NCBI RefSeq assembly: GCF_020386615.1
Contig: NZ_CP077769.1
Coordinates: 2,232,001 to 2,296,000 of the forward strand
Direction of reading: 5' to 3'
Length of the DNA: 64,000 nt
From: Chitinophaga pendula
GTDB lineage: Bacteria > Bacteroidota > Bacteroidia > Chitinophagales > Chitinophagaceae
In this document: one piece after another, positions 30,701 to 41,259 of the stretch
Layout of the letters: the number at the start of each line of letters is the position of its first letter
Numbering within the stretch: position 1 is the first letter of the stretch
Notes under the pieces: model-generated
Database searches by the model: none
Seen by the model: the letters and a program-made list of their open reading frames with translations, nothing else
What the model was told of the DNA's origin: nothing
Made by a program: the position numbers and the translations under genes

Positions 30701-33700
30701 CGTATAGGAAAAACTGCCGTCAGCATTGAAAGTCAACACTCCGTGTGCCGGATTTACCGTAATGGCGCTTACTGTCATAGGATCTCCGTCAGGGTCCATG
30801 TCATTGAACAATATACCGGGAGCCATAATACTTAACGGCGTATCCTCCGCCGTGGTATAGTAATCCTCCGCAGGTCTAGGAGCATCATTATCCGCTGTAA
30901 TGGTAAGCCGTACTATAGCCGTATCACAAGCAGCGGGAATATTATTGTCGCATACAGTGTATGCAAAGGAATCCACACCGTTATAATCTGGCGCCGGCGT
31001 ATATACAAAACCACCGGCTGCATTAAAGATCAGCGTACCGTGTACCGGCTGCAGCATGATACCGCTCACCCGCAACGGATCGCCATCCACGTCAGTATCA
31101 TTGACAAGGAGGCCCGGCGCAGCAATACTCAGCGGCGTATCTTCCGTTACCGTATAACTGTCAGATACCCCTACAGGTGCATCATTCACCGCGTTCACCT
31201 GGATAGTGACCGTACCGGTGTCACATAAAGATGGCGTGCCGTCATCACAAACCCGGTAACTGAACGTCACCGTACCATTATAATTACTCGCAGGCGTATA
31301 TATAAAGGAACCGTCCGTATTCAATACCAGCGTACCCGAACCGGGAGGAACGACAACACTGGCGGTCAGGGTATTACCTTCCTTATCCAGGTCATTGAAG
31401 AGCACTCCATTGGCTGGCACACGTAGTACATTGTCTTCGTTGATGGTATAATTGTCATCCACCGCCAATGGCGCATCATTCACCGCATTGATGGTTAGCG
31501 TCACCGTCGCAGTATCGCAGGCGCCGCTGCCGTCACAGGAAAGGTAAGTGAAACGGTCAATCCCATTGTAATCAGGCCCAGGAGTATAGCTGAAACTGCC
31601 ATCACCGTTGAGGATAAGTTGGCCATTCACTGGCGGTGTAAGTACGCTCGATTGTAACACATCCCCGTCCGGGTCCGTATCATTAGACAACACGCCCGGC
31701 GCAGCAATAGTCATTGGCGTATCTTCCATACCCGTATAGGTATCAGCAGCAGCTGTGGGTATATCATTTACCGCCTGCACCGTCAACCGCACGATATTAG
31801 TATCGCAGGCGCCGGATGGATCACATACCTTATAAATAAAGCTGTCCACCCCATTATAGTTCGGCGACGGAACATAAGAGAAACTACCGTCAGCATTCAG
31901 TTGCAGCGTACCGTGAACAGTTCCTCTTACCAATGCGGCAGTCAATGCATCTCCGTCAGGATCACTGTCATTGAATAATACGCCCGGCGCAGCCACAACT
32001 AAAGGCACATCTTCCGTTGCCGTATAGCTGGTATTACCGGCTATAGGTGCATCATTTACTGCAGCTACCAGGATGGTTACCGTTGCCGTATCACAACCTC
32101 CGCTGCCATCACATACGATATACGTATAAGTATCATTACCGTTGAATTGCGCTCTTGGCGTATAGGTGAAACTACCGTCACTGTTCAGCTGAATACTACC
32201 ATTGGCAGGAGCCGTGAGCACCCTGGCAGTCAGCAGATCCCCGTCTATATCCTGGTCATTCACCAACACGCCGGGACCAGCTATCGTCAATGGCGTATCT
32301 TCTGTCGCATTATAAATATCATCTGCGGCCTCCGGTCTGTCATTTACCGCCGCAATAGTAAGAGTTACCGTAGCCGTATCACATAATGCCGGCGTACCAT
32401 CATCACACACTTGGAACTGGAAGGTTACTACACCGTTGAAGTTAGGTACCGGTGTATAAACAAAACTACCGTCCGCATTAACGTTTACCGTACCACTACC
32501 AGGTACGCCCAATAATGACGCCGTTAGTATACCGCCTTCCAGGTCACTGCTGGCACTTAATAATCCAGGAGCATCGATAGTCAGTACTGCATCTTCTACA
32601 CCATGGAAGCTGATATTACCTGCCACCGGTGCATCGTTGACCGGTGTAATATTGATCACCACCACCGCCGTATCACAGGCTCCCGATGGATCACATACCA
32701 CATAAGTGAAACGGTCACCGCCGTTGTAATCTGGATTAGGCACATAACTGAAACCTCCGTTGGCGTTAAGGGTGAGTAATCCGTTGCTGGTATTCTCCAA
32801 CACACTCACGGTAAGCGGGTCTCCTTCGGGGTCAATGTCATTACCCAATACACCAGGTGCACCGATCGCAAGTGGCGTATCTTCCGCAGTCGTATAACTG
32901 TCATTACCTGCCTGTACTGTATCGTTTACAGGACGGATGGTGATCGTTACCATACCGGTATCACACAAAGAGGGATTGCCATTGTCGCAAACCTGGTAAG
33001 TAAACCGGTCTATACCGTTATAATTGAGCAAGGGTGTATAGACGAACCGGCCGTCCGTTCCCAAGGTAAGTGTACCATTCGCCGGTGCTGCTACTATCAC
33101 CACAGAAAGTGCATTACCGTCAATATCCGTATCGTTGAACAGCACACCGGGCGTTGTAATACTTAACGGTACATCTTCGTCAGTACTATAGCTGTCATCT
33201 GTTGCTACCGGTGCGTCATTTATATTATTCACCGTAATGGTAACAAGGGCGGTATCGCAGGCGCCGCTACCATCACAGGCCTGGTAGCTGAACGTTACTA
33301 TCCCGTTGAAATTAGGTGCCGGCGAATAACGGAAACTACCATCTGCATTTAATGTAAGATTGCCGGAAGATGGCCCTTGAAGCAGGTTAGCTGTCAGGGG
33401 GTCATTGTCAACATCCGTGTCATTAGCCAATACACCGGATGCCGCAATCAGTAATATCGCGTCTTCATCCACACTGAAATTGTCGTCAGCCGCTACCGGC
33501 GGATCATTTTCGTTACCCACCACCAACGTAACAGTAGCCGTATCACAGGCGCCAGAAGCGTCACAGACACGATAAGAGAAACTGGCATTGCCGTTGAAAT
33601 CCTTTGACGGCGTGTAAGTAAACGATCCGTTGCCATTCAGCACTAATACCCCCGTACTCACAGGAGTGACGATAGTAGCAGTCAGTTGATCGCCGTCTAC

Positions 33701-36700
33701 ATCCGTATCATTGTCTAGCACACCTGGCGCCGGAATGATAATGACCTGGTCCTCCTCCAGGTTGATCTGGTCGTCAGCAGCTACCGGCGCATCGTTTACC
33801 GCGCTGATAGTAATGCTGACAGCAGCCGTATTCGAAGTAATTCCAAGATCATCATTCACCGTATAAGTAAAACCGTCATTGCCGTAATAATCAGCGCGGG
33901 GCGTATATACGACTACACCTGCAGGGCCGATACTGAGGGTGCCATTGGCCGGCTGCTTAATGATGCGCACACTGCCCATATTAAGACTGCCATCATTATC
34001 CGTGTCGTTATCCAATATATTAATGGTCACTGGTACATCCTCATCCGTTGCTGCCTGGTCATCGCCAGCTACTGGCGCCGCATTGATGCGTATCTGTACA
34101 TCATCGGCAGAAGGACCGCAAGGTAGGTTGGAAATAGTCCAACGGAATACATAGATACCGGGTGCCAGTCCGTTTACCGCCGTGCCAGGGTTGGCCGTAT
34201 TGAGGATGTTGGCCTGCCCCGGACCAGATACCTGAGACCAGGTACCGATTCCTACAACAGGCGTATTGGCATTTAAGGTCACATCACTGCCGTTAAGCGG
34301 CCCCTGGTCACTACCTGCATTGGCAACAGTTGGAGTAGGCACCACCGTGATCTGAACAATATTACTTTGATTACTACAAGGATTACCGGTAGCCAACACA
34401 TCCGCAGCAGGATCATGGTGAAGAACCTGCTTTTGTGGTGGTGGGATACTTTCAGATGGCTCCGTCGTTACCGTCCGCCTGTATTGTGTAGTTTGCGTCA
34501 GTGCGAATGGAGGTGTATAGTCAGGCTCCGTATTGACACCGTCCGCAGGTACAAAACCGGCACCTTCCGTATTGCTCTCCCATAAATAACTATAAGCGCC
34601 ACTGCCGCCGGATACGATGCCGCCGGTGATAGTAAGGGGCAAAGTACCGGTACAGATAGTCTGATCACTCGATATCGTATTGTTGTCAACAGCTGGATAT
34701 ATCGTCACCGGTACCACATTGCTGTTGATACTGATACAAGCACCGGAGCTCACGATCCGCCGGAAATAAGTAGTCCTCGACAAAGGTGGTGCATCGTAAC
34801 TGGCACCATTGGCGCCTGTAATGTTGCTGAAACCGCTGGAAGTACTGCTAACAGAACTCTGCCATTGATAAGTATAAGTACCGTTACCACCCGTAGGCGA
34901 ATTGAGCGGCGTAAAGGGCGCCGGATCCCCGCTGATACAGAAGTATTGCAGCGTACCAATACTGCCGGCCGTCAGCGCCGGAAGAACAGTAACAGTAAGT
35001 ACATTGCTGATCGCATCCGTACACAATCCCGAACGGGTGATACGCCGGTAATAAGAGGTCTGTGTCTGAACAGGGGCATCATAAGTGACGGTAGTAATAC
35101 CAGGTAAGTCCGTAAAACCGCTGGTAGCACTGCTCACAGATCGCTGCCATTGATAAGTATAGCTACCATTGCCACCCGTAGGCGCAGCCATCTGCGTAAA
35201 GGCAACCGGATCACCTGAAACGCAGAAAGACTGACCGGCGCCAATACTGCCGGCCGTCAATGCAGGAGATATATTGACCACTACCACATTACTGATATTA
35301 CCGGCTGTACAGCTACCAGACCTGGCGATACGCCGATAATACGTAGTAACAGATACCGGTACCGGATCATAAGAAATATTGCTGGCACCAGAGAGATTCG
35401 ACCAGCTCGTATTATCAATACTGCTCTGCCATTGGTAAGTATAAGTACCATTACCTCCCATCGGTAGACTACCGGCAATAACATCGGCATCTCCCGTCGC
35501 ACAAAAACTTGTCACCGCCGGAGGTGTGATCGTATTGCTGCCGATATCAGCCTGTATCGTAATGGAAACGACATTACTGTTCACCGGAGTATTACAGCTG
35601 CCAGAGGTCACCAACCGACGATAATAGGTAGTCACAGATTGTACCGGCGGATCGTAACTGCCGCTGGTAGCCCCCGTAATATTGCTGAAATTAATATTGT
35701 CAGTAGACAATTGCCACTGATAGGTGTAGGTGCCGCTACCGCCGATGGGCGTAGCGCCACTGATAACAGCCGGATCTCCCGACCCGCAGAAGGTACTGGT
35801 AGCCGGTGTTGTGATCGTATTGCCGGCCACCGCAGACTGTACCGTGATCTGTACATCGCTGGTACTTGGATTACAGTCCCCGTTACTGATAGACCACCTG
35901 AATACATATACGCCCGACGCCAAGCCAGTGACCGTAGTGCCTGCTGAACTAACATTGGTAATAATGGGATTACCAGGACCGCTTATCTTGCTCCACACTC
36001 CTATACCTACAACAGGCACATTACCAGTAAGCGATACCGCCGAAGCCGCACATAACACCTGTGCGGCACCTGCATTTGCTACAGTAGGGGGCTGCGATAC
36101 CAACGCAACATCCGTTTGGATATTATTACAGCCAATCCCGGATGGCGCTGCATCACATTCCGATTGAGGGTCAGTAGGTAGCCCTCCGTCAGGGTTCGTA
36201 GCATCCGGATCCGTAACATCCGCTGGACGGATTACCGCAGATTGTACAGCTATAGACCCGCCTGCAGGAAAAGTACTGAGCGTACCGGTGATCGTAAATG
36301 TAAGCACCGCCGCATTGTTCATATTCAAAGTTGCCTTATACTGGTTACCACTGACACTACCGCCATTTACACTGGCGGTACCAGTGGTTACTGCACTGCT
36401 GACCGTTACATTCGTCAGATCCGATGGAAAGGTGAACTGATAACCGGCGCCAGATACATTGCTGGGGCCATTATTACGCACCACGGTAGTATAAGTCACC
36501 GTTTGCCCCTGACAGGGAATAGCCGGCGTTTTGCCAAGGCTCACCACCTCCAGGTCAGCTTCCCGCAATGTAATAGTTAACCCCACAGTAGCAGGAATAC
36601 TCTGTACATACGCCCAGGTATCAAGACCATTCTCATTACCGAAATCCGTTCCGCTATAAGCCGTAGATCCCCACTTATGCCCGTTGATAGCACTGGAAAT

Positions 36701-38092
36701 ACCAACATTGCTCGTCTTGATTGGATTGGAAGTTGTCCCGGTGGCAATTAGTCCGCTATCATCCCAGTATACGATATTATTTCCCGCACCCGAGCCGTTG
36801 GAGCGGGTGATAATGATACCATTAGGGTTATTTTCCACGTCTATAAACGGAAAGTGAACTTCTCCGCTCAACAAATAAACGCGGATATTATACGATATGA
36901 CACCTACCGATACCTTCACTCCTAATCCGTCATTACCATCCCAATAAGCCTTGTTTGCACCGGCGACAGCTGTACCGGTGATACGACGGTCTACCGCATC
37001 CGTATATACGCCGTTATTGTTGATGTCAAGGTCAATGGCATAGTTGCTCGCAGCACTTGCCGTAAAATTAATATTGCCCCCGGCAGGATGGGTACCTGCA
37101 GTATTAATAGATCCTTCTACGCCTGTAAATGTTATATTGGAAGCCGTCAGGGTAGGAGGGGGCGTCAGCAGCCAAGTAGTACTGCCTCCCGGAGTTGGTG
37201 CGCTGGCAGGTAGATCCGCCGCCGGAGCATTGAAAAATATCTTATGGGTGATGTCAGACTCCGTATCCGCCGTACGGGGGTCCTTTAACCGCAGCACTGA
37301 TAGGTCATCCACACTTTTGTAAGTGGGATTACCATTAGTATCCCGAAACCCCTTGTTGTTCACCAGGAAAGAAAAGCCAAAACCAGCTTGTCCGTTATTA
37401 TTGACAGTATAGATATAACCATCCCTGGTCAAAACATTGAAGATCGCATTAAATGTAGCACTTGTAGATCCCAGGTTGGCATTGTATATATTACTGTATA
37501 CACGCCCTTTGATAAAAGAGGTATTGGCAGTATTACGTATACTCACATCAAAAGCAGCGATGAAACTGCTGCTCGTAGGCTGTGCCCAGTTACCTGTCGA
37601 AAGTATCGCCGTCGGATTGGTGATATTGCTGGCATTAGGAGGTACAAAATCAATCTCCCAGATACCCGCCTGGCCCGCTGCTACCGTCACCGTTGCTGCC
37701 GTATACCCCCCATCCAGTAAAGAAACAGATGGCCCTATCAATTCCTGTGAACGTGATAGGATACGCCCCACCAGTACATTGGAGCCTGTCGTATAGCTGG
37801 CGCCGTTAGGTGCCCTGAGATTAATAGTGCCGTTGCCAATACCTTGCGCACTGGACCCCAGGTAAATAGTTTCTCCCACATTCACATATACCTTGACCGT
37901 ACCCAGCGTAGGAAAAGGATTAGTAGTAGTCACACCGGTGCTCGCATTGAGATAAGGCCGGTAGCCCCCACTCTGATTGAGTTCCTTGCTACCTTCTCCA
38001 TATACCTGCATCGCGCATTGGAGAAATAAGAGCATAAAAATGCCGGACAGGCGGAACCTCCTGACAAACGAAGAATAGTAGCATTGCTGCAT
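18767..38092 (-). CDS. Giant tandem-95-repeat adhesin with T9SS type B sorting domain (6441 aa)
   Basis: A secreted surface protein of 6441 residues. Order: signal peptide (about 1-32); unique N-terminal region (33-505); DUF11-like domain (about 510-640); PKD-like domain (about 670-750); five Ig-like repeats of about 90 residues with TYTYQWQ and TTYYRR motifs (about 751-1240); a second PKD-like domain (about 1255-1330); 49 cadherin/Ig-like tandem-95 repeats (about 1339-6028), each with an acidic NDTDxDGD segment that may bind calcium; two DUF11-like domains (about 6030-6330); and a C-terminal gliding/type B sorting domain (about 6345-6441) with [14 protein letters not shown] and [10 protein letters not shown]. 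Repeats 27-47 are nearly identical. It heads a tight operon with PorP/SprF-like and PD40 genes, as SprB is followed by SprF. An adhesion or gliding role is inferred. Confidence 0.95.
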   Translation of the reverse strand: MQQCYYSSFVRRFRLSGIFMLLFLQCAMQVYGEGSKELNQSGGYRPYLNASTGVTTTNPFPTLGTVKVYVNVGETIYLGSSAQGIGNGTINLRAPNGASYTTGSNVLVGRILSRSQELIGPSVSLLDGGYTAATVTVAAGQAGIWEIDFVPPNASNITNPTAILSTGNWAQPTSSSFIAAFDVSIRNTANTSFIKGRVYSNIYNANLGSTSATFNAIFNVLTRDGYIYTVNNNGQAGFGFSFLVNNKGFRDTNGNPTYKSVDDLSVLRLKDPRTADTESDITHKIFFNAPAADLPASAPTPGGSTTWLLTPPPTLTASNITFTGVEGSINTAGTHPAGGNINFTASAASNYAIDLDINNNGVYTDAVDRRITGTAVAGANKAYWDGNDGLGVKVSVGVISYNIRVYLLSGEVHFPFIDVENNPNGIIITRSNGSGAGNNIVYWDDSGLIATGTTSNPIKTSNVGISSAINGHKWGSTAYSGTDFGNENGLDTWAYVQSIPATVGLTITLREADLEVVSLGKTPAIPCQGQTVTYTTVVRNNGPSNVSGAGYQFTFPSDLTNVTVSSAVTTGTASVNGGSVSGNQYKATLNMNNAAVLTFTITGTLSTFPAGGSIAVQSAVIRPADVTDPDATNPDGGLPTDPQSECDAAPSGIGCNNIQTDVALVSQPPTVANAGAAQVLCAASAVSLTGNVPVVGIGVWSKISGPGNPIITNVSSAGTTVTGLASGVYVFRWSISNGDCNPSTSDVQITVQSAVAGNTITTPATSTFCGSGDPAVISGATPIGGSGTYTYQWQLSTDNINFSNITGATSGSYDPPVQSVTTYYRRLVTSGSCNTPVNSNVVSITIQADIGSNTITPPAVTSFCATGDADVIAGSLPMGGNGTYTYQWQSSIDNTSWSNLSGASNISYDPVPVSVTTYYRRIARSGSCTAGNISNVVVVNISPALTAGSIGAGQSFCVSGDPVAFTQMAAPTGGNGSYTYQWQRSVSSATSGFTDLPGITTVTYDAPVQTQTSYYRRITRSGLCTDAISNVLTVTVLPALTAGSIGTLQYFCISGDPAPFTPLNSPTGGNGTYTYQWQSSVSSTSSGFSNITGANGASYDAPPLSRTTYFRRIVSSGACISINSNVVPVTIYPAVDNNTISSDQTICTGTLPLTITGGIVSGGSGAYSYLWESNTEGAGFVPADGVNTEPDYTPPFALTQTTQYRRTVTTEPSESIPPPQKQVLHHDPAADVLATGNPCSNQSNIVQITVVPTPTVANAGSDQGPLNGSDVTLNANTPVVGIGTWSQVSGPGQANILNTANPGTAVNGLAPGIYVFRWTISNLPCGPSADDVQIRINAAPVAGDDQAATDEDVPVTINILDNDTDNDGSLNMGSVRIIKQPANGTLSIGPAGVVVYTPRADYYGNDGFTYTVNDDLGITSNTAAVSITISAVNDAPVAADDQINLEEDQVIIIPAPGVLDNDTDVDGDQLTATIVTPVSTGVLVLNGNGSFTYTPSKDFNGNASFSYRVCDASGACDTATVTLVVGNENDPPVAADDNFSVDEDAILLIAASGVLANDTDVDNDPLTANLLQGPSSGNLTLNADGSFRYSPAPNFNGIVTFSYQACDGSGACDTALVTITVNNINDAPVATDDSYSTDEDVPLSITTPGVLFNDTDIDGNALSVVIVAAPANGTLTLGTDGRFVYTPLLNYNGIDRFTYQVCDNGNPSLCDTGMVTITIRPVNDTVQAGNDSYTTAEDTPLAIGAPGVLGNDIDPEGDPLTVSVLENTSNGLLTLNANGGFSYVPNPDYNGGDRFTYVVCDPSGACDTAVVVINITPVNDAPVAGNISFHGVEDAVLTIDAPGLLSASSDLEGGILTASLLGVPGSGTVNVNADGSFVYTPVPNFNGVVTFQFQVCDDGTPALCDTATVTLTIAAVNDRPEAADDIYNATEDTPLTIAGPGVLVNDQDIDGDLLTARVLTAPANGSIQLNSDGSFTYTPRAQFNGNDTYTYIVCDGSGGCDTATVTILVAAVNDAPIAGNTSYTATEDVPLVVAAPGVLFNDSDPDGDALTAALVRGTVHGTLQLNADGSFSYVPSPNYNGVDSFIYKVCDPSGACDTNIVRLTVQAVNDIPTAAADTYTGMEDTPMTIAAPGVLSNDTDPDGDVLQSSVLTPPVNGQLILNGDGSFSYTPGPDYNGIDRFTYLSCDGSGACDTATVTLTINAVNDAPLAVDDNYTINEDNVLRVPANGVLFNDLDKEGNTLTASVVVPPGSGTLVLNTDGSFIYTPASNYNGTVTFSYRVCDDGTPSLCDTGTVTIQVNAVNDAPVGVSDSYTVTEDTPLSIAAPGLLVNDTDVDGDPLRVSGIMLQPVHGTLIFNAAGGFVYTPAPDYNGVDSFAYTVCDNNIPAACDTAIVRLTITADNDAPRPAEDYYTTAEDTPLSIMAPGILFNDMDPDGDPMTVSAITVNPAHGVLTFNADGSFSYTPTQNYNGVDTFGYRVCDNNNACATSMVLITVTPVNDQPVTVADNYTVTEDISLNVSSVNGVLVNDGDPDGDVLTAALVSAPRHGSVTLQANGGFIYTPAANFNGSDFFVYEACDPTGACVTDTAYLLVRPVNDTVQARNDLVNTDEDTPVSANAADNDDDPDGDILTYTLLRPAAHGTLVLLASGVFTYTPGQDYNGLDSALYRVCDPSGACDSAYIIINVGDENDPPVANPDSYTTTEDQVLAVIAPGVLANDTDVDLNTQLDAAVVTGPSNGTLVLQSDGSFVYRPNADFNGVDQFTYHACDANAACSTSTVTITVTPVNDAPVAGDDTFTVDEDTPLNGNLVLNDRDIDGNTLTAVLIGTAGHGDIILNLDGTFIYTPSKDFNGTDIFYYRVCDNGTPSLCDTATVTITVNPVNDVPTTTNDSYDVDEDNTLTVNVADGVLSNDHDVDGEVLVSTLVAPSNGSLILHTDGSFVYRPNPNFNGTDSFVYQACDLSGACAPATVTIIIKAVNDAPIAIDDRFTLTEDTLVIFSPTIILANDTDADGDALTARPIGNLAHGSLVANPDGTYTYLPAPNFNGLDSIRYQACDPSGACDTAIVVIDVLAVNDAPTALPDVYEIAEDGTLDVAATAGVLINDNDPDGEMLVSTLVTTSNGSLQLRPDGSFIYRPNTNFNGIDSFTYRACDVAGACDTAQVRITVLPVNDAPVATNDYFSLPEDTVVTFAPVIISSNDIDVDGDVLTARPIGSFTKGTLVANPDGTYTYQPSANFNGLDSIQYQVCDPFGACDTGIVIINIVAVNDAPAATNDIYSTQEDETLTIAQPGILANDTDVDGEPLAATVVARAKHGVFTADRSGAFSYVPNKDYYGIDTVLYRVCDLSGACDTAVVYIQVLPVADPPVAGDDVYITDEDIALNVVAPGLLSNDTDPDGFPLITTLVQGPRHGTVVVNINGSFIYTPVADFNGTDLFTYQVCDTSGVVQCDPGTVTITVQAVNDAPVAETDMYNLNEDTLLQVNAPGVLENDINKDGDVLRVTLQNGALHGQLQLNPDGSFTYMPDKDYNGRDSAVYVVCDPSGLCDTARILLNIVPVNDRPMAVDDRFLLAEDSFVTFSVVAILGNDVDPDRDILNSRPLGLPAKGSFTQNIDGTFTYKPNADFNGIDSVQYEVCDPSGSCDSAWIRFIIQPVNDIPVALPDSYQTPEDITLNIAAPGVLTNDTDVDGDILNISVLSATRHGQLTLYPDHSFSYIPDNNYNGIDSFYYIICDPGGLCDTAIATITVTPVNDAPVALDNAYALPEDGSISDNVLSNDSDQEGGVLTASLIGNTSNGSIIFNPDGTFIYKPAPNFSGTDGVYYRVCDDGNPSLCDTAFISFTITAVNDAPVAVRDTVAVTEDVPATGNVLTNDSDPEGDALVASLVTAPVNGTVVLNANGSFTYIPNANFNGTDSLTYQVCDNGTPSLCDTATVVFNVAAVNDAPVAVRDTVAVTEDLPATGNVLTNDSDPEGNALTASLVKAPVNGTVVLNANGSLTYTPNENFNGTDSLTYQVCDNGTPSLCDTATVVFNIAAVNDAPVAVRDTVAVTEDLPATGNVLTNDSDPEGDALVTSLVAAPVNGTVVLNANGSLTYTPNENFNGTDSLTYQVCDNGTPSLCDTATVVFNVAAVNDAPVAVRDTVAVTEDLPATGNVLTNDSDPEGDALVASLVTAPVNGTVVLNANGSFTYIPNANFNGTDSLTYQVCDNGTPSLCDTATVVFNVAAINDAPVAVRDTVAVTEDVPATGNVLTNDSDPEGDALVASLVTAPVNGTVVLNANGSFTYTPNANFNGTDSLTYQVCDNGTPSLCDTATVVFNVAAINDAPVAVRDTVAVTEDLPATGNVLTNDSDPEGDALVASLVTAPVNGTVVLNANGSFTYIPNANFKGTDSLTYQVCDNGTPSLCDTATVVFNVSAVNDAPVAVRDTVAVTEDLPATGNVLTNDSDPEGDALVASLVTAPVNGTVVLNANGSFTYIPNANFNGTDSLTYQVCDNGTPSLCDTATVVFNVAAINDAPVAVRDTVAVTEDVPATGNVLTNDSDPEGDALVASLVTAPVNGTVVLNANGSFTYTPNANFNGTDSLTYQVCDNGTPSLCDTATVVFNVAAINDAPVAVRDTVAVTEDLPATGNVLTNDSDPEGDALVASLVTAPVNGTVVLNANGSFTYIPNENFNGTDSLTYQVCDNGTPSLCDTATVVFNVAAINDAPVAVRDTVAVTEDVPATGNVLTNDSDPEGDALVTSLVAAPVNGTVVLNANGSFTYTPNENFNGTDSLTYQVCDNGTPSLCDTATVVFNVAAINDAPVAVRDTVAVTEDVPATGNVLTNDSDPEGDALVASLVTAPVNGTVVLNANGSFTYIPNANFNGTDSLTYQVCDNGTPSLCDTATVVFNIAAVNDAPVAVRDTVAVTEDLPATGNVLTNDSDPEGDALVASLVTAPVNGTVVLNANGSFTYTPNENFNGTDSLTYQVCDNGTPSLCDTATVVFNIAAVNDAPVAVRDTVAVTEDVPATGNVLTNDSDPEGDALVASLVTAPVNGTVVLNANGSFTYTPNENFNGTDSLTYQVCDNGTPSLCDTATVVFNVAAINDAPVAVRDTVAVTEDLPATGNVLTNDSDPEGDALVASLVTAPVNGTVVLNANGSLTYTPNENFNGTDSLTYQVCDNGTPSLCDTATVVFNVAAVNDAPVAVRDTVAVTEDLPATGNVLTNDSDPEGDALVASLVTAPVNGTVVLNANGSFTYIPNANFNGTDSLTYQVCDNGTPSLCDTATVVFNVAAINDAPVAVRDTVAVTEDVPATGNVLTNDSDPEGDALVASLVTAPVNGTVVLNANGSFTYTPNANFNGTDSLTYQVCDNGTPSLCDTATVVFNVAAINDAPVAVRDTVAVTEDLPATGNVLTNDSDPEGDALVASLVTAPVNGTVVLNANGSFTYTPNVNFNGTDSLTYQVCDNGTPSLCDTATVVFNVAAVNDAPVAVRDTVAVIEDVPATGNVLTNDSDPEGDALVASLVTAPVNGTVVLNANGSFTYIPNANFNGTDSLTYQVCDNGTPSLCDTATVVFNVSAVNDAPVAVRDTVAVTEDLPATGNVLTNDSDPEGDALVASLVTAPVNGTVVLNANGSFTYTPNANFNGTDSLTYQVCDNGTPSLCDTATVVFNVAAINDAPVAVRDTVAVTEDLPATGNVLTNDSDPEGDALVASLVTAPVNGTVVLNANGSFTYIPNANFNGTDSLTYQVCDNGTPSLCDTATVVFNVAAINDAPVAVRDTVAVTEDVPATGNVLTNDSDPEGDALVASLVTAPVNGTVVLNANGSFTYTPNENFNGTDSLTYQVCDNGTPSLCDTATVVFNIAAVNDAPVAVRDTFQTRQTIPVSGNVLTNDTDPEGNALSTNVITGPLHGTLVLNADGSFIYTPNAAFSGIDQALYRVCDNGVPSLCDTATIVFVVTAVNTAPVAVNDSFRTVMQVPVSGNVLSNDIDPQGNGLQVALVDNVKQGSLQLNADGTFRYEPTGTFTGIDSFVYRICTPGASGLCDSATVHIQVTGVSEQPMIGAALSVSTPVLQPDGSYRVTYLLRIRNYGNVALRQIEATDDLSRVFPAPAGFRVVSITADGGLVANGTFDGRNDINLLLSSSELALNVTSAISLVVDIIPNGSFGPFNNNVTVQGSSLSGTIVTDVSTNGSNPDPSGNNDPKDPGENLPTPLVLQPKAIAGLAKAATAPTAEISGNYVVTYTFVVKNFGNVALNNVQVTDDLSKVFSSPASFQIVGDIRTTGGLVGNNQYNGINNTNLLSAGSGVNAGAADTIQVTVRIIPNKQFGTFNNSAVLTGAAAGMGTTLTDLSTNGLNADPDGNGVPDEQVVTPLLLNPTRLRIPEGFSPNGDGINDRFIIANAGNDKIQLEVYNRWGNLVYKNVNYRNEWDGKCNTGIHIKEDIPDGTYYYIVTATGSTGTERYVNYITIIR
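20567..26551 (-). repeat. 21 near-identical 285-bp coding repeats
   Basis: Exactly 21 tandem units of 285 bp (95 codons), residues 3848-5842 of the giant protein, each opening [10 protein letters not shown]. Units differ at a handful of positions: EDV/EDL, YIPN/YTPN, NANFN/NENFN/NVNFN, and AAI/AAV/IAAV/SAV at the border. These variants combine as a mosaic. Longer blocks recur: about 0.9 kb from 21835 is identical to the stretch from 24970, and about 0.6 kb from 24100 matches the stretch from 24955. Copy number in the real genome may differ if short reads were used. Confidence 0.97.
26552..34078 (-). repeat. 26 diverged tandem-95 repeats
   Basis: Residues about 1339-3847 of the giant protein hold 26 recognisable but diverged copies of the same 92-97-residue repeat. 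The constant features are NDAPVAxDD at the border, EDxPLxI, GVLxNDTDxDGDxL, GTLxLNxDGSFxYTPxxxFNG and a YxVCDxxGxCDTAxVxI ending. At the other side of the near-identical block two further diverged copies follow (about 20020-20566). Confidence 0.9.
34375..35842 (-). repeat. Five Ig-like repeats of about 90 residues
   Basis: Residues about 751-1240 of the giant protein contain five copies sharing TFCxSGDP near the start, [11 protein letters not shown] in the middle, and YDPPVxSxTTYYRR...SGxC near the end. They are typical of Ig-like modules in T9SS cargo and are unrelated in sequence to the tandem-95 block. Confidence 0.85.
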
Positions 38093-38132
38093 TCGGTAAC
38101 TTTTACCAGTTATGTTTAAATACCCTTTCGCT

Positions 38133-38162
38133 GCAGATCAGTACACACAATAACTGATCTGC
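38133..38162. promoter_or_regulatory. 10-bp perfect inverted repeat upstream of the giant gene
   Basis: GCAGATCAGT (38133-38142) and ACTGATCTGC (38153-38162) separated by 10 nt. It ends 41-70 nt before the giant gene start, so it may be an operator or a hairpin in the 5' leader of the operon mRNA. Confidence 0.4.
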
Positions 38163-38647
38163 CAGCATGATTTATTGCTGAATACCTAGTATGGTAAAGG
38201 TTATGAAAGACTTCGCTGCAGTAGCAACAACAAATTATTGTAAGCAGGAAATGACACTTATTGCTGTAATGACGGGCTGGTCTGAAATTTTACTGGTTAA
38301 AAAAAGAAATACGAACAACGATTAAGGTGGTCTGTAAAAAGGGGTTTTTATAATCTGTCTGTCCCAAGCCAAATTATATTCCAACGAAGTGTATGTTACC
38401 ATGCTCGGCAATTTTCAAAGGCTACTTGCCGGATAACATCGGTATATTCACTAACGTTAACATAAAAAAAAAGTTCAAAACTTATTTTTCTTTTTGTCCG
38501 CAAAAATATTGGAAGATGGCTGTAATGCTTATTGGTAAAGGGAAAGAAAGAGACGCTGATGCTAACAGACCAAAATGAAATAACAAACAATGATCAATAC
38601 CGTGTTGTCCGAATTAGCTGAATATGCGATGAAAAATGGGGTAAATG

Positions 38648-38682
38648 AGCAGGGCCGACCTCGTATATAGGTCAGCCCTGCT
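38648..38682 (-). terminator. Terminator after the S8 protease gene
   Basis: A 14-bp stem with one mismatch (38648-38661 with 38669-38682), 7-nt loop. It lies 26 nt beyond the protease stop codon. On the minus strand a T-run follows after about ten bases, so termination is likely but not textbook. Confidence 0.6.
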
Positions 38683-38708
38683 AATATCTATTGCAAAATG
38701 AAACCAGC

Positions 38709-40397
38709 TTATCCTTTTTTAACAGGTGCCATTTTCGACTTTTGCTTTTTAGTGTTCTCACCTTTAATGGTAGCGGCCAATTTTAATGCTTCATAAGCAT
38801 TCACCAGACCGCCCGTTTTAGACAGTTCAGAAAAATCAATTTCCTCATTATCTGAACCTGGTTTATTTACCTTGGTCATCCCATTAGGCAAGGGCGTAGC
38901 GCTCTTTTCTAAAATATACTTCAACTGGCTTGCACTCAACGTAGGGTAGTAGGAGAGGACCAGGGCAGCTACACCAGCTACTACAGGTGCTGCCATACTG
39001 GTACCGCTTGCACTTGCATATTTATTGCCGCCAGGTACAGTCGAATAGATCTGCACACCGGGTGCAAACAGATCCACACCCTTTTTACCGTAATTGGAGA
39101 AACTGGCCACTATCTGGGAAGCCTGTTTGCCACTGGCACTCGCTCCGACAGTGATGAAGTTGTTAGCAACCTTATTATCTGTAAAGAATGGATTAGGGAA
39201 ATTGTCCACCATGTCATTATTATTACCGTCGTTCCCTGCTGCGTGTATCAGCAACACTCCTTTTTTCTCGGCATACCTGATCGCATCATCTACCCAATCC
39301 TTATGAGGAGAAAATCCCTTTCCGAAACTCATATTGATGATCTGAGCCCCGTTATCTACCGCATAACGGATACCCAATGCGACATCCTTATCACGTTCGT
39401 CCCCTTCCGGAACCACCTTTACTGCCATAATACGCACATTGTCTGCCACACCATCGATCCCTATGCCGTTATTACGCGCAGCGGCTATAATACCCGATAC
39501 GTGCGTACCATGGAATCCGAAATTACCCATTACGTCGTTATTGCCATAATACCGGTCATTAATATCATCATATTTGTCACCTATGATATCCGCACGGGTA
39601 TCTTTAGGCTCCCCGTCTGTACGTTCCGCTTTCCGCTTCAAATCCTTCATATACTCTTCAAACTCATCCTTGAAGTTCTTATAGGTAATGTCATCATCAC
39701 CTGCACTCTTAAGGAAACGGCTCATAAAGTTTTTCGCTACCATCACATCCTCTGCCGTAGTTTGTATACTGTCCAGCTGCGGAATGGTAAAGTCGTCTTT
39801 TTTAAGATAGGTCGTCAATATACGGCCACATTTATCCACGTTCTCCTGCAACTTGGACATCGTCTTATACGACATCTTATCCTGCGTACGAGGCTTTTCT
39901 ACCTTGTCATATAGCTTTTTCCAATACGCATATTCCGCTGAGTTCTGCGCCAACGCAGAATCCGGATTGCCATATTTGTGTTTGATCCGGAAATACTCCC
40001 GGGTAGCCTCATCCGAATCTTCCTTTACCGAACGGCCGTCCTTACCACCCAAAAAATTCCAGCCGAAAACATCATCCACATAACCGTTACCGTCATCATC
40101 GATGTTATTACCAGGGATCTCTTTAGGGTTTCTCCAGAGAATAGGACGCAGATCTTCATGGGTAGTATCTACTCCGGAATCTATTACAGCAACAATAACA
40201 GGGGTGCTCTTTTTTCCTTTCAGTAATTCCCGGTACGCTTTTTCAGTACCAGTACCAAGCACACTATCCTTATCATAGCTTAATAATTGCCAGTTCTTGG
40301 GTGCCGACGTGGATTGGGCAAAAGTCTGTTCAACACTGAACGCCGCCATCATAGCAACACCACCTGCCACAACGGCCGCTCTTCTGTACAAATTCAT
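38709..40397 (-). CDS. S8-family (subtilisin-like) serine protease
   Basis: A 562-residue exported protease. A signal peptide (about 1-28, ending TFAQ) is followed by the catalytic triad: Asp73 in VIDSGVDTTHEDL, His about 296 in HGTHVSGIIAA, and Ser about 466 in SGTSMAAPVVAG. The gap between Asp and His is about 223 residues, against about 32 in subtilisin; the insertion starts with an acidic NNIDDDGNGYVDD loop and continues as a charged, probably helical segment. No T9SS sorting domain is seen; the protein ends in a short basic tail, so it is probably periplasmic or outer-membrane associated. It lies upstream of the giant adhesin gene on the same strand, separated by a terminator. Confidence 0.93.
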   Translation of the reverse strand: MNLYRRAAVVAGGVAMMAAFSVEQTFAQSTSAPKNWQLLSYDKDSVLGTGTEKAYRELLKGKKSTPVIVAVIDSGVDTTHEDLRPILWRNPKEIPGNNIDDDGNGYVDDVFGWNFLGGKDGRSVKEDSDEATREYFRIKHKYGNPDSALAQNSAEYAYWKKLYDKVEKPRTQDKMSYKTMSKLQENVDKCGRILTTYLKKDDFTIPQLDSIQTTAEDVMVAKNFMSRFLKSAGDDDITYKNFKDEFEEYMKDLKRKAERTDGEPKDTRADIIGDKYDDINDRYYGNNDVMGNFGFHGTHVSGIIAAARNNGIGIDGVADNVRIMAVKVVPEGDERDKDVALGIRYAVDNGAQIINMSFGKGFSPHKDWVDDAIRYAEKKGVLLIHAAGNDGNNNDMVDNFPNPFFTDNKVANNFITVGASASGKQASQIVASFSNYGKKGVDLFAPGVQIYSTVPGGNKYASASGTSMAAPVVAGVAALVLSYYPTLSASQLKYILEKSATPLPNGMTKVNKPGSDNEEIDFSELSKTGGLVNAYEALKLAATIKGENTKKQKSKMAPVKKG

Positions 40398-40888
40398 GTT
40401 CTTGATTATTTTCCGATTGTATTTAACAATTTGAATACCACAATTGGTTAAAGATATGTAAAATGAAATTCATAGTCTTTACATTAGTGATAAGCGTTTT
40501 GCGTACCCCTGCTTACCGGGAACCGACCCTCGAGCAAGATTAGTTGAGGTCCTAAACTAATCAAGGGCTGTGTGTAATTTCATGTTATAGTCCTCGTACT
40601 GCTCTCTTTCCGCTTTAAGCCTATTGCCGCGATCGCCTGTAGGGATGAACGGTAATTTAATCCACCATCACACGAATATCAAACGTAACACAAATCACGC
40701 TTTTCGATGATGTGTATTAAAATGTAATGTGCTGTAAATCAAATTTTAATGTGAAAACTTAGTTTGTGAAATGCAGTAATGCCGCAGGGACTGGTAGCAG
40801 GAAGGAAGAGAGGAAAGGAATACAACTACTTGTTTATCAAGACAAGTATAATAAAGCCGGCAAAAATGGCGTTCATTAAAAAATAACA

Positions 40889-41026
40889 ATGAAGGCGCAG
40901 GGAATTAGCACAAACGTTGAATATGAAATTCCAAAAAAAAGTGTAATATTTAGTGCTGGAAGAATAAATGATGGTCAATCTCATGATCATTCAGATATTT
41001 TTCTCATAAGCATGGTTTCCGTTTAA
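40889..41026 (+). CDS. Possible small protein (45 aa)
   Basis: An ATG-to-TAA frame of 45 codons that ends six bases before a perfect 9-bp hairpin followed by ATTTTGTTTG. The predicted peptide starts MKAQGISTNVEYEIPKK and ends HDHSDIFLISMVSV; I recognise no family. It is more AT-rich than its neighbours and is preceded by an A-rich stretch (AAAAAATAACA), common before Bacteroidota start codons. No firm promoter was found. The hairpin alone could also be the end of an untranslated RNA. Confidence 0.35.
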   Translation: MKAQGISTNVEYEIPKKSVIFSAGRINDGQSHDHSDIFLISMVSV

Positions 41027-41031
41027 CGAAA

Positions 41032-41053
41032 AGCGAGGTTATCTAACCTCGCT
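41032..41053 (+). terminator. Hairpin terminator after the 45-codon frame
   Basis: Perfect 9-bp stem AGCGAGGTT (41032-41040) with AACCTCGCT (41045-41053), 4-nt loop, followed by ATTTTGTTTG on the plus strand. It implies a plus-strand transcript in a region with no other plus-strand gene. Confidence 0.65.
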
Positions 41054-41199
41054 ATTTTGTTTGTGCTAACAGTCCCCCTGGTCCCATTGCCTTCAAACTA
41101 AGCGAAGATTAGTCTTAAAACGGGAAAAATACAGGAATGTTACTCGATAAAATCAACAATGTGTAATTTTAACATATTGTTAAAATAGCATACAATAAA

Positions 41200-41233
41200 G
41201 CCGGGGCCGGTACCATACAGTACCGGCCCCGGC
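41200..41233 (-). terminator. Terminator after the aldehyde dehydrogenase gene
   Basis: Perfect 13-bp GC-rich stem (41200-41212 with 41221-41233), 8-nt loop, followed on the minus strand by TTTATTGTATG. It lies 26 nt past the stop codon and closes the lysine-degradation gene set. Confidence 0.8.
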
Positions 41234-41259
41234 CGTATAGAAGTGTTCTTCCCGTATGA

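Larger units (their letters stand above)
38093..38708. other. Intergenic region upstream of the giant gene
   Basis: About 616 bp between the giant gene start and the protease stop codon. It should hold the promoter of the giant-protein operon, but I found no full TAnnTTTG match on the minus strand. It contains a perfect inverted repeat (38133-38162) and the protease terminator (38648-38682). Short reading frames on both strands near 38393-38590 show no support as genes. Confidence 0.6.
40398..41259. other. AT-rich intergenic region
   Basis: About 860 bp between the protease and the aldehyde dehydrogenase genes. It contains a minus-strand TACGTTTG element (40680-40687) that could serve the protease with a long leader (about 276 nt), an 8-bp inverted repeat (40538-40545 with 40555-40562), a possible 45-codon plus-strand gene (40889-41026) with a hairpin right after it, and the dehydrogenase terminator (41200-41233). 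I see no larger gene. Confidence 0.6.

Noticed and set aside
18767..38092. A frameshifted or fused assembly of several cadherin-like genes
   Set aside because: The frame is continuous for 6441 codons with one signal peptide at the start and one sorting domain at the end.
38393..38590. Overlapping 60-64-residue open frames on both strands upstream of the giant gene
   Set aside because: They lie in AT-rich intergenic DNA, overlap each other and encode low-quality peptides with no promoter.
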